Assembly: GCA_964035575.1 (NCBI GenBank)
Contig: OZ037886.1
Coordinates: 1,178,001-1,242,000, forward strand
Direction: 5' to 3'
Source: Rhynchopus sp. YZ270_cl-10
Taxonomy: Eukaryota > Euglenozoa > Diplonemea > Diplonemida > Diplonemidae
DNA length: 64,000 nucleotides
Under the pieces are notes generated by a model. It searched no databases. It saw nothing but the letters and a program-made list of their open reading frames with translations, and was not told the origin of the DNA. Position 1 is the first letter of the stretch. Each line of letters opens with the position of its first letter. Shown piece by piece: positions 18,879 to 31,000 of this stretch. Both the position numbers and the translations under genes were made by a program.

Positions 18879-19404
18879 AAAAAGGGTCCTTATTTGCATT
18901 TTTGGGCTCCGCCCGTGCAGTGGTGGGGTCAATCTCGAAAATTGGACAATTTTTTGACTACTTAAATTTTGAGAAATATGAGCCCGGTTCCTTATACGTG
19001 GGGCCCATTTTCAGCTAAAATTTTCCTCAAAATCTGGTTTTGTAAAATTGACCCTTTCCCCCCCCCCCCCACATCGATTTCAATACTATACCTTACTTCA
19101 CCTACGGTTACCCTTACAGGGGGGTGAAGGAAGGTAAGTTGAAAAAGGGTCCTTATTTGCATTTTTGGGCTCCGCCCGTGCAGTGGTGGGGTCAATCTCG
19201 AAAATTGGACAATTTTTTGACTACTTAAATTTTGAGAAATATGAGCCCGGTTCCTTATACGTGGGGCCCATTTTCAGCTAAAATTTTCCTCAAAATCTGG
19301 TTTTGTAAAATTGACCCTTTCCCCCCCCCCCCCACATCGATTTCAATACTATACCTTACTTCACCTACGGTTACCCTTACAGGGGGGTGAAGGAAGGTAA
19401 GTTG
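18879..19404 (+). repeat. 263-bp tandem duplication
   Basis: 18879-19141 and 19142-19404 are two head-to-tail copies that look identical by eye, including a C-run of about 13 and the end CTTACAGGGGGGTGAAGGAA. Near-identity suggests a recent duplication or gene conversion. Confidence 0.85.
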
Positions 19405-20648
19405 AAAATGTGTCCAACTATGTAACCTGAAGTGATGTAAGCAAAGCGAAACAATACAAAAAAAAAAAAAAAACTCAACCATCATTAGTCCCCACACCCT
19501 CCCCCCAAGTACCCCACTCTACCCGTTGTTCCTTTTCTTTTTTGAATATATATTTGTTCGATGACCTACGGAGCGGCAAGTCCCTGATCCCCAGAGGCGT
19601 CCGCACTATCGATCTCCCCCTTTTTTTTTCATGAACGCAAAAATATTTCTTTTTTTTTTTGTGTTCTTTCCTGCTTTCCTTGTCGCAACTGCGCTAAAAT
19701 ACAATCCACGAGGTGGTGAGTTTTTGTGCGAAGACAGAAGGGATAACTTTTCCTTTTTGCCGTCAGCACAACAGACCCCCTTTTCCCCTTCAACTTGTGT
19801 TATGTACCCCCCTTCGACGCTTTACTGATAAGTAGTAACTACATGAATTTGTTTTTCAACCCTGACCATTCCTCCTTGGGTAATTGTTAATATGAAAGTA
19901 ACAAAAGCAAACATCAATATGCCCTTAACCTGGCAATGCTGAGCAAACAGTGGGGGGAAAATAAACACAATTTTCAATAAATTTGCGTCATCACCTCCTC
20001 TCTCCCTTCCCCTTCCCCTCGTATCGTACATTTTCCCCTTCATTTTCACCTTTTTAACCCCTCCATCCCCTATTCCTTATCCCTTACCCGCTGAAAAAAA
20101 AAAAGGGACCATATTCCCGAGTATAAGTTTAAATTGGTCTGCAATGTTATTTCAATGATATAGGTGAGTGACAACACCTTTTTACCAGCTGTGTGTGTGT
20201 ACACGGTTTAGGAAGGCAACCTCTTTGGCCCCCGACTCCATTTTTTTTTTTTTTTCTTGGAGCTTTCCAGAACTGTACATTTGCTCTAAAAAGGAAATCG
20301 TAAAAAAGTTGTCAAACCCTGTCTCTATTCTTTTGAATAAAAAAGGTGTCCCAAGCATGGCGCTTGAGCACCATCCATTTTCGGTCGATTCGGCAGGTGA
20401 GTTTTCATTATGCGGGGGGACATGGTTAGCCACCTTGGAAAGCTGCACTACTTTTTTTTTTTTTGGTGGAAGCGTGCAACTAACATATGCCCCCCCTATT
20501 TCCGTTTCCCGTTTTTCCTGTGTGGGTGAAGATAGTTATTGACACCGTAGTATTTGTGCAGTAGGGTGTCTCGTGGAAGTGCATGGAAAAACAGGGATGC
20601 CGACTTCCATGGCCACCGTCCTGCTGTCTAGATAAACCTACACCTGAG

Positions 20649-20795
20649 GGGTATGCAGGGCTATTCTGTGTTGTCCTCAGGGGGGTAAACGCCCCCTGCC
20701 CCTACTAAATGCAAAGTTAAACCCTGGCTAGGGTATATAAATGCTGGGCCAGTGGCTTCCCCATGCGAAGGGTATTCGCACCCAGAGCATGGAAC
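20649..20795 (+). repeat. dispersed repeat R4, second copy
   Basis: GGGGTATGCAGGGC, then AAACGCCCCCTGCCC, then ACCCTGGCTAGGGTATATAA, then TTCGCACCCAGAGCATGGAA. See the copy at 15598-15740. Confidence 0.6.
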
Positions 20796-21443
20796 AGCGA
20801 CCAAAACGTCAGATGGTAGGTGTCGGAGGAGGAGGTGCCCTGCATCAACACAGCTATACTTTCTTTCTTTCGTGGTGACTACGTTAGGTGAAGTGAAGGC
20901 GTTCTTTTAAGCCCCCTCCCTGTCATCAAATACGTAGCGATCATACACACTTCCATTTTTATTTTTATTTTTATTTTTTTTTGCTAATTTTTGTTATTCC
21001 TACGAAGCCTGCCTTCAAAGAAGAAATAGTACGGTATGGGCGTCAATCATTCCTCAAACAGGAGGATTGTGCAAATCAACGAAACAACTTTACCTACCCG
21101 ATCCTACTATTTTTAGTTTTTTTTTAATTAGTTTTTAACAACGGGAACATGTTTTGTTCCCTATACCCTGTGCTTTCAATTTATCGAATGCATAATATTA
21201 TGTTGAATCACTTCCTCCTTCTTTTTTCGTTCATATATTCGTTATAAGGTGGCAAGCATGAAACGCGTAGGTTCATCTTGCTTTTAAAAAGTGGAGATTT
21301 GCACAAACTGTGGAAACACAACCGAGGCAACTACACTACTCCAACAATTTTTCAAAAAAAATCATGAGTGTAACTCACTTTTTTTTTTTTTGGTATGTTC
21401 GTTCTCGATCGTTCATTTCTTGAAACGCTTTCTTTCTTTCTCT

Positions 21444-21483
21444 CCGTGCCTGCGTCCCAGAGGGCGTTTTGCACTATCAACTC
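21444..21483 (+). repeat. dispersed repeat R1
   Basis: CCGTGCCTGCGTCCCAGAGG, then GCGTTTTGCACTATCAACTC. Near-consensus with one extra G and T. Two weaker relatives follow at 21771-21802 and 21853-21892. Confidence 0.65.
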
Positions 21484-22395
21484 TTTTCCCATTTTCTCTC
21501 TCGCTCTTTTACGCCTTTGCCAGCAGAGGCGTATTGCATTTTTCGACGTTTTCTTTTTTCTTTTTCTCTCTGAAAAATCTAAAACCAAAAATAGTGGAGC
21601 ACACTCTAGGGTGGCTACACTAATACAACCAAGTTTTCAAAAAGAAAGGGTGCATGTGTTGACCCTCTCAAATACTTTCAATTCTGTGAACTGAAAGTAT
21701 ATGAATCTAATATTTTTCTCTTCCCTTTGCCCTACATGTCATCGACCATTGTCATGCAACGTCGTCATTTCTGTGCCTGCGTCCGTACGAGGCGGTTTGC
21801 ATTTTCCCTTTCTCTTTCTGTTTAAACCAAAGTCTTTTTTTATTTTTTTTTCAGTGCCCCTGCGTCCCGATGTACGGTGAGGCGTTTGCACCAATTTTTT
21901 CTGGTTTTTTTTTAATGTATTTTTTATTGGTTTTTTCATTATTTTCATTTTTTGCTTCACTGATGTACCCCAATATCACACACCCTGCAGGGCCTACAAC
22001 TCAACTGTCGTGAGAAGTCGTTTTTTACGTTCTGCAAAAGGGAATGCTGGTGTATGTTTCACATACACCAGCTTTCGCCCGCTCTGTGTGCCGTACAACA
22101 GAAAGTGTATTTTGGTTATTATAATTTTTTTTTGTTGGGATATTTTGATGCAAAACGCCACAACACCCCACAGGACTTTAGTGCCTGCAAGAGTTCTTTT
22201 ATTGCTCATTTTCTTTATTCGGTTTCGTTTCTCATAAAATATGCACAATAAGCCCCAAGACAAATGATTGATGCCAATTGATATAATTTTCTGATAACAA
22301 GGATCTGAAATACCCTTCTTTTTTTGACAGTGTTACAATATTGAACTGTCGCTCAAAATGGAATAACAAAAAGAAAAAAAGGCTTTTCAAAGAAC

Positions 22396-22453
22396 GGTAG
22401 ATTGTCAATCCAAAATGGTGTTACCGAACACCATTTTGGATTGACAATCTACC
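22396..22453. repeat. perfect 27-bp inverted repeat (hairpin)
   Basis: Left arm 22396-22422 (GGTAGATTGTCAATCCAAAA...), 4-nt loop ACCG, right arm 22427-22453, fully complementary. Directly followed by an R5 copy. Confidence 0.9.
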
Positions 22454-22889
22454 ATTTTGGACATGTCAAGGACCTGTCAATATGGGCCCTTTCGGGAACA
22501 CCACAAAAAAAAAAAGGCTTTCGAAGGAATTAGAGAGCATCAGATGGCGTCTTTGTCTTGGATAGTTATTGTTTTTTTTTAAATCTTTGAAACTAATTTA
22601 TTTATTTTGCGATGACCAAAACGGACGGTGTTAGGTTTATCGTACCCAATATGGTAACTGTTTGGTTGGCGCTCAACCAACAGATTACCAAGAAAAAAGA
22701 GGGGAAAATGTGTTTGTGCTGTAGTGCTTGTACACACACCCTTTTCTCCATGATGTAGGTTCTCCTGCGAAGGAAGTGTGCTCTTAGTTTTATTTTCTGC
22801 CCTGATGGGCTACTCCATCTTGCGTATTGTGCTTTCATCGAGTCAGTCGGAGTCTGCATCAATAGCTATTACACCCCCCTCTTTTCCCC

Positions 22890-22990
22890 GGTGCCTGCAT
22901 CCGCCGATGAACGGTGAGGCGTTTGCACGTTCAGCCTCTTTTTATTTTTGTGTTTCCCAGTGCCTGCGTCCCAGAGGCGGGCGCGATCAA
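22890..22990 (+). repeat. two dispersed R1 repeats in tandem
   Basis: 22890-22928 is the long-loop form (GTGCCTGCATCCGCCGATGA, then ACGGTGAGGCGTTTGCAC). 22959-22990 is the short-loop form (GTGCCTGCGTCCCAGAGGCG) without its end. The long-loop form recurs at 21853 and 44820. Confidence 0.65.
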
Positions 22991-23031
22991 GTTCGCTTTT
23001 TTGTTTGTTGTTATTGTTGTCCGGGGTATAT

Positions 23032-23244
23032 GGGGGTGGGCAAAAAATGGGTGGGAAAAATATTTTCCCATCCATTTTGCCCACCCGACTGCCCCCTACA
23101 CGACGAGACCCAGCGACAAGTGACAAGTGAAACACATGTCATATTTATGACAAGTGAAATGACAAGTAAATCACTTGTCACCCTTTTCACTTGGCATTCA
23201 CTTGTTATTTTCACTTGTCGCTTGTCACTGGGTCCTGTCGTGTA
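23032..23244. repeat. two adjacent foldbacks with iterated ACAAGTGA
   Basis: 23032-23087 is a hairpin (GGTGGGCAAAAAATGGGTGG... and its complement). 23097-23244 has about 36-bp inverted ends (TACACGAC(G/A)(A/G)GACCCAG, then GACAAGTGAAA), and its interior is made of ACAAGTGA/TCACTTGT repeats. Same design as the 14.9-kb foldback but a different motif. Confidence 0.75.
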
Positions 23245-24980
23245 CCTCCCCTCCCCATCCCCCTCCCTCCCAATGTAAAGGGACCCCCAAACAATTAGCG
23301 AGGTGCCTGCCCCCCACCCCTCTCCTTCTTTTAGTTTGCAATAAAAAGGGCATCAAGCTGCTTTTTGTAAAACGCAATTGGTTTTATCAACGGAAACCAC
23401 AACTAAAATACAACCAAAGTTTTCAAAAAAAAAAAAAAAACAGCTGAAAGCAAGCCTCTAAGGGAAGCCTGCTGAGGCCTCTGATTTCCCTCCCCCCTTT
23501 TTTTGTTTCTGCATTCAAACGCAAAGGATATGCGGTGGTCTTTACAAGCACCATGTTTCTTTCTGGGGGCCTTTGTAGAAGGTGGATGGTACTGTTTGTC
23601 TGACTCAGATTCTTATCCACAAAAAGGCACGCTCCCGCCTGGCGTGCCTGATAGGATGGGGGTAAGAGAGTTGTGATAGCTTTTAGCAGGCCATCAGTTT
23701 TTTTTTATATTTCTCTTTCTCTTGTGTTTCCTTTTGCGCATGTTATTATTTTTCATTCTGAAAGGTATGCCCAACCGCATAATAGATCATTGAAGAAGTG
23801 ATCTAATTGGGAAGAGGAAAAAAGGCAGTGGAGATTTGCACAAACTGTGGCAACACAACCCGAGGCAACTACACTACTCCAACAATTTATCGAAAAAAAA
23901 ATTATACCGGATGACTGTTGTGTAGTCGTTAGTTAATTTTTTTCCCCCCGTCCTTCTTTTAGTTTGCAAAAAAAGGGTAGTAAAAAAGGCGTCAAAAAAA
24001 ACCTACTGATTTTGTAAAATACAGTGGTTTTATCAATGGAAAACACTCTTTTTTTTTAAAGGTGACTAAGCATGAGAGGCTTCGGGTCATCTTATAAACT
24101 TTTCTTTTCTTTCTTTTTTTTTATGTCAATACTTGTGGTACAATAATATGTGGCTTAAGAAGTGGAATACAGATAGAAACGAATGTTCGTTTCTCGCGCT
24201 TTGTGATAAAGTATATCGTGTTCAACGGAACGGAGTTCACTTTCGATTTCATTTTTTTCTTTTCTTCGACACGTTTATAAAAAGTGGGAGGCTGCCGTGT
24301 GTGTCATGTTGCATTAACATATGCGTCTTGTTAGCGGACACGGCAAAAAAAAAAAAAAAGTATCACGAGAGTGACTTTAGGGACAGTGGAGCTTGCGTGG
24401 CAACTACACTATTCCAATATTTTTTTCAAAAAAAAAAAAGTCTGAGTTTCATTTTTGTGTGGAAGGGAAAGCATACCCCTCACATAAAGAAATAGCCTCC
24501 AAATTCTCAACAAAAGAACTAGCCTTTAGTTTGCCATCGGTCTTACTGACAGAATACCCTGCTTTTCTCTCTCTCTCTACCACTATATCACCACTATATC
24601 CCCACCCACCCACCTCTTTGTTTATCCCCATATGCAATTTTGCTCCAAATAACAAAAGACTGACCCCCTCTACTCTTTCTCTCCCCTGCTTCTCACCTCA
24701 TCTCATCGCGCTCGATGCTACGTTGCATCTGGGACACCTGGGGAAATTCGTTTTATTTTTGAATGTCCTTTGCGTGCTTTCTCTGGAAAATGTATGGGAA
24801 ATTATGTGTAAATTTAGTTCACCCTTTTAGTTAACCAAGATCTGCACATCACCCACGCTCCAGAGAGGGTCACGCCTACTCCTTCGCGGCGTGGGTCACG
24901 CACTCCTACGCATGCCACGGCTTTTCGCTGTGCACATTTCATCCATTCCCAACTCAAGCAACCCTTTTCACTACGGTATC

Positions 24981-25032
24981 ACCCCCTCTCCTCCTCCTCC
25001 CTCTCCTCTCCCTCCAACCGCACATCACACAG
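24981..25032 (+). promoter_or_regulatory. probable trans-splice acceptor of the giant gene
   Basis: CCCCCTCTCCTCCTCCTCCC and more pyrimidines, then CACATCACACAG (25032), 30 nt before the ATG at 25063; a second AG lies at 25042-25043. Confidence 0.5.
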
Positions 25033-25062
25033 AGGTGTACGCAGGTACACGAGGGTGGCAGT

Positions 25063-28000
25063 ATGGGGGAGGACTTTGATGGGGAGCTTGCAGAGAGGAT
25101 AAAAACGCAGCAGCGGCACATGCAAGGAATGGTGAGGTACATGGAGGAGCTGCTTGGGGAGAACCGGGTGCTGCTCGCGGAGGCGCCGAGCAGCGGCACG
25201 CAGGCCGCACAGTGCGCACGCCAGCAGAACATCCTGCAGGACCTCGCCCTCAAGAGCAGCACCCTCCGCGCGCACAACTCCGTCCTCCTCGACGAACGGG
25301 GCGCGCTCCCCGAAGGCACCCCAACACCACCAGACTACACCCTCGCCTCCCAGACCCTCCACGGCAAGCTCCACGCTGGCGCCGAAGCCGTCTCAAGCCT
25401 CGCCTCCACCCGAGCAGAGCTAGAATCACTTCAGCAAAGTCTTGCCGACAAACGCAGCGACGTTTCCGACTCATCAACCGAGCTCGCTGCGGTGCAGAAG
25501 GATTTGAAAGAAAGCCAGACCCAGCACACCACGCTCCTAGCCAGCATGAAGGAGGCTGAGGTGAAGGAGGCGTCGTTGTTGTCCAGCATACAGAAAGGTG
25601 AGGATGAAATCACAGACCTACAAAGACAGCTGACAGAGCGAGAGCAGGAAACAGAGGTGTTGCGGAGTAAGGTAGCACAGCACGTCGCCGAGGCTGAGGG
25701 TGCTGCGACAGACGCAGAGGCGATGTCTGTTTTAAAGAGAGAACACGAAACGCGAGATAGGGCGCATCAAGAGACGGTGGCCGAACTGGAGGCACAGCTC
25801 GCTTCGCTTCAGGAAGATGCGACGCAAACAGCAGAATCGCAAAAACGAACCGAAGAAAACACAACAGCCCTCCAGGCAAGCAAAGACTCCCTTGAAGAAG
25901 AACTTACCGCACTCCAGGATGAGGCCAAGAAACTGCAGGCAGATCTCTTGGCTGTGCAAAGTGAACGTGATGCGCTGCAGGAGGGCGGCAAGGAAAGGGA
26001 CGCCTCGGCTGCAGAGGGGCTGTCCAAGGTGCAGGCTTCGTACGACGAGAAGGTGGCGCAGCTGGAGGGTGTGCAGTCCGCATATGACGCACTGCAGGAG
26101 GAGCAAGTGGGCGTGCAGGGCAAGCTCAAAGCGCTAGAAGAGGCGTCTGCAGAGCTTGAGGAGAGCAAAGTGCGCACAGAGGCGGAACTAAAAGAAACGC
26201 AGGAAGCATTGCAAGCTGCACAAACCGAGCTGAAAGAACTAACCTCGTCCTCAGGCAACGTCGCAGCGACACTCCAGGAGCAGCTTGCAGACAAAGAGAA
26301 GGACTTTGAGGAACTGACTGCCAAGCACACTGCACTCAACACAGAACGTGACGACATTGCACGTGACATGGATCAGGTGAAGGAAGAGCTTACTGAGCTG
26401 AAGGCGTCTTCTGCCGATGCAGCTGCTTCATTGCAGGAGAAGCTCAGTGACCTTGAGGAGAAGCTCGAGAAGAAGGAAACAGAAGCATCAACACTCACAA
26501 CTGACAAGGCAGAAGTCGAGCAGGAACGTGAGGAACTGCAGGAGTCTCTTGAGAAGGCAAAAGAAGAGTTGAAGGAACTCGCATCTTCATCTGGTGACGC
26601 AGCTGCTTCGTTGCAGGAGAAGCTTTCTGAGAAGGAGGAGGAGCTGAAAGAACTGGAGCAGAAACACACCGCACTCAATAGTGAACGTGACGATGTTGCA
26701 CGTGATCTGGAACAGGCGAAGGAAGACTTCGCTGAGTTGAAAGCATCTTCAGGTGAGTCATCTGCGTCTTTCGAAGAGAAGGTGCGTGACCTTGAGGAGA
26801 AGCTTGAGAAGAAGGAAACAGAAGCATCAACACTCACAACTGACAAGGCAGAAGTCGAGCAGGAACGTGAGGAACTGCAGGAGTCTCTTGAGAAGGCAAA
26901 ACAAGAGTTGAAGGAACTCGCTTCCTCGTCAGGTGATGCAGCTGCTTCGTTGCAGGAGAAGCTTTCTGAGAAGGAGGAGGAGCTCAAGGAGCTGGAGCAG
27001 AAACACACCGCACTAAACGGGGAACGTGACGAAGTTGGCCAGCAGCTGGAACAGGCGAAACAAGACTTTGCTGAACTGAAGGAGACTTCTGGAGATGCAT
27101 CTGCGTCACTTGAGGAGCAGCTTTCTGTGAAGGAACGTGAACTTGCTGAGAAGTCTGAACAGGTGTCTGGCCTTGAAGAGAAGCTTGAAGAGAAGGAGAC
27201 GGAGGCTGCCACACTCACAACTGACAAGGCAGAAGTCGAGCAGGAACGTGAGGAACTGCAGGAGTCTCTTGAGAAGGCGAAAGAAGAGTTGAAGGAACTC
27301 GCATCTTCATCTGGTGACGCAGCTGCTTCGTTGCAGGAGAAGCTGTCTGAGAAGGAGGAGGAACTCAAGGAGCTGGAGCAGAAGCACACCGCACTCAATA
27401 GTGAACGTGACGACGTGTCACGTGATCTGGAACAGGCGAAGGTGGACTTTGTTGAGTTGAAAGCATCTTCAGGTGAGTCATCTGCGTCTTTTGAAGAGAA
27501 GGTGCGTGACCTTGAGGAGAAGCTTGAGAAGAAGGAAGCAGAAGCATCAACACTCACAACTGACAAGGCAGAAGTCGAACAGGAACGTGAGGAACTGCAG
27601 GAGTCTCTTGAGAAGGCGAAAGAAGAGTTGAAGGAACTCGCTTCCTCGTCAGGTGACGCAGCTGCAACACTTCAGCAGAAGCTTTCTGAGAAGGAGCGAG
27701 CGTTGGAGGACCTGTCTGAGAAACATGGTGCTCTCAGTGTCGAACGTGACGAAGTTGGCCAGGAGCTGGAACAAGCGAAACAAGACTTTGCTGAACTGAA
27801 GGAGAGTTCTGGAGATGCTTCTGTGTCTTTCGAAGAGAAACTAGGAGTGAAGGAACGTGAACTTGCTGAGAAGTCTGAACAGGTGTCTGACCTTGAAGAG
27901 AAGCTTGAAGCGAAGGAGACGGAGGCTGCAGCACTTACAACTGACAAGGCACAAATGGAACAACAACGTGAGGAACTGCAGGAGTCTCTTGAGAAGGCGA

Positions 28001-31000
28001 AAGAAGAGTTGAAGGAACTCGCATCTTCATCTGGTGACGCAGCTGCTTCGTTGCAGGAGAGGCTTTCTGAGAAGGAGGAGGAGCTCAAGGAACTGGAGCA
28101 GAAACACACGGCATTAAACGGGGAACACGACATCGTGTCACGTGATCTGGAACAGGCGAAGGAGGACTTCGCTGAGTTGAAAGCATCTTCAGGTGAGTCA
28201 TCTGCGTCTTTCGAAGAGAAGGTGCGTGACCTTGAGGAGAAGCTTGAGAAGAAGGAAGCAGAAGCATCAACACTCACAACTGACAAGGCAGAAGTCGAGC
28301 AGGAACGTGAGGAACTGCAGGAGTCTCTTGAGAAGGCAAAACAAGAGTTGAAGGAACTCGCTTCCTCGTCAGGTGATGCAGCTGCAACACTTCAGCAGAA
28401 GCTTTCTGAGAAGGAGCGAGCGTTGGAGGACCTGTCTGAGAAACATGATGCTCTCAGTGTTGAACGTGACGAAGTTCGCCAGGAGCTGGAACAAGCGAAA
28501 CAAGACTTTGCTGAACTGAAGGAGAGTTCTGGAGATGCTTCTGTGTCTTTCGAAGAGAAACTTGGAGTGAAGGAACGTGAACTTGCTGAGAAGTCTGAAC
28601 AGGTGTCTGACCTTGCAGAGAAGCTTGAAGCGAAGGAGACGGAGGCTGCCACACTCACAACTAACAAGGCAGAAGTCGAGCAGGAACGTGAGGAACTGCA
28701 GGAGTCTCTTGAGAATGCGAAAGAAGAGTTGAAGGAACTCGCATCTTCATCTGGTTACGCAGCTGCTTCGTTGCAGGAGAAGCTTTCTGAGAAGGAGGAG
28801 GAGCTCAAAGAACTGGAGCAGAAACACACCACACTCAATAGTGAACGTGACGATGTTGCACGTGATCTGGAACAGGCGAAACAAGACTTTGCTGAACTGA
28901 AGGAGACTTCTGGAGATGCATCTGCGTCACTTGAGGAGCAGCTTTCTGTGAAGGAACGTGAACTTGCTGAGAAGTCTGAACAGGTGTCTGACCTTGAAGA
29001 GAAGCTTGAAGCGAAGGAGACGGAGGCTGCCACACTCACAACTGACAAGGCAGAAGTCGAGCAGGAACGTGAGGAACTGCAGGAGTCTCTTGAGAAGGCG
29101 AAAGAAGAGTTGAAGGAACTCGCATCTTCATCTGGTGACGCAGCTGCTTCGTTGCAGGAGAAGCTGTCTGAGAAGGAGGAGGAGCTCAAGGAGCTGGAGC
29201 AGAAGAACACCGCACTAAACGGGGAACACGATATCGTGTCACGTGAACTTGAACAGGCGAAGGCTGACTTTGCTGCACTGAAGGAGACTTCTCGAGATGC
29301 TTCAGTGTCTTTCGAGGAGAAACTTGAAGTGAAGGAACGTGAACTTGCTGAGAAGTCCGAACAGGTGTCTGACCTTGAAGAGAAGCTCGAGAAGAAGGAA
29401 GCAGAAGCATCAACCCTCACAACTGACAAGGCAGAAGTCGAACAGGAACGTGAGGAACTGCAGGAGTCTCTCGATAAGGCAAAAGAAGAGTTGAAGGAAC
29501 TCGCATCTTCATCTGGTGACGCAGCTGCTTCGTTGCAGGAGAAGCTTTCTGAGAAGGAGGAGGAACTGAAAGAACTGGAGCAGAAACACACCGCACTAAA
29601 CGGGGAACACGATATCGTGTCACGTGATCTGGAACAGGCGAAGGAAGACTTTGCTGAGTTGAAAGCATCTTCAGGTGAGTCATCTGCGTCTTTCGAAGAG
29701 AAGGTGCGTGACCTTGAGGAGAAGCTTGAGAAGAAGGAAGCAGAAGCATCAACACTTACAACTGACAAGGCAGAAGTCGAGCAGGAACGTGAGGAACTGC
29801 AGGAGTCTCTTGAGAAGGCGAAAGAAGAGTTGAAGGAACTCGCTTCCTCGTCAGGGGATGCAGCTGCTTCGTTGCAGGAGAAGCTTTCTGAGAAGGAGGA
29901 GGTACTCAGGCAGCTGGAGCAGAAGCACACCGCACTAAACGGGGAACACGATATCGTGTCACGTGATCTGGAACAGGCGAAGGAAGACTTTGCTGAGTTG
30001 AAAGCATCTTCAGGTGAGTCATCTGCGTCTTTCGAAGAGAAGGTGCGTGACCTTGAAGAGCAGCTCGGGAAGAAAGAAGCAGAAGCATCAACACTCACAA
30101 CTGACAAGGCAGAAGTCGAGCAGGAGCGTGAAGAACTGCAGGAGTCTCTTGAGAAGGCAAAAGAAGAGTTGAAGGAACTCGCTTCCTCGTCAGGTGATGC
30201 AGCTGCAACACTTCAGCAGAAGTTGTCCAAGAAGGAGCAAGCGTTGGAGGACCTGTCTGAGAAACATGGTGCTCTCAGTGTCGCACGTGACGAAGTTCGC
30301 GAGCAGCTGGAACAGGCGAAGGCTGACTTTGCTGAACTGAAGGAGACTTCTGGAGATGCATCTGCGTCACTTGAGGAGCAGCTTTCTGTGAAGGAACGTG
30401 AACTTGCTGAGAAGTCTGAACAGGTGTCTGACCTTGAAGAGAAGCTCGAGAAGAAGGAAGCAGAAGCATCAACCCTCACCACTGACAAGGCAGAAGTCGA
30501 GCAGGAACGTGAGGAACTGCAGGAGTCTCTCGATAAGGCGAAAGAAGAGTTGAAGGAACTCGCTTCCTCGTCAGGGGATGCAGCTGCTTCGTTGCAGGAG
30601 AAGCTTTCTGAGAAGGAGGAGGAACTCAAGGAACTGGAGCAGAAACACACGGCATTAAACGGGGAACACGACATCGTGTCACGTGATCTGGAACAGGCGA
30701 AGGAGGACTTCGCTGAGTTGAAAGCATCTTCAGGTGAGTCATCTGCGTCTTTCGAAGAGAAGGTGCGTGACCTTGAGGAGAAGCTTGAGAAGAAGGAAGC
30801 AGAAGCATCAACACTCACAACTGACAAGGCAGAAGTCGAGCAGGAACGTGAGGAACTGCAGGAGTCTCTTGAGAAGGCAAAAGAAGAGTTGAAGGAACTC
30901 GCTTCCTCGTCAGGGGATGCAGCTGCAACACTTCAGCAGAAGCTTTCTGAGAAGGAGCGAGCGTTGGAGGACCTGTCTGAGAAACATGATGCTCTCAGTG

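Larger units (their letters stand above)
13346..25062. other. 11.7-kb gene desert packed with repeats
   Basis: I find no reading frame with protein-like composition that starts at a plausible acceptor. The stretch holds R1, R2, R4, R5, R7 and R8 copies, a 0.43-kb foldback (14924-15352), a 0.44-kb element with terminal inverted repeats (18333-18772), a 263-bp tandem duplication (18879-19404), a perfect hairpin (22396-22453) and a second foldback (23032-23244). A-, T- and C-homopolymers abound. The last 80 bp form the acceptor tract of the giant coiled-coil gene. Confidence 0.6.

Noticed and set aside
18879-19404. Tandem duplicate as a CRISPR-like array
   Set aside because: Only two 263-bp copies, no short repeat/spacer alternation, and a eukaryotic context.
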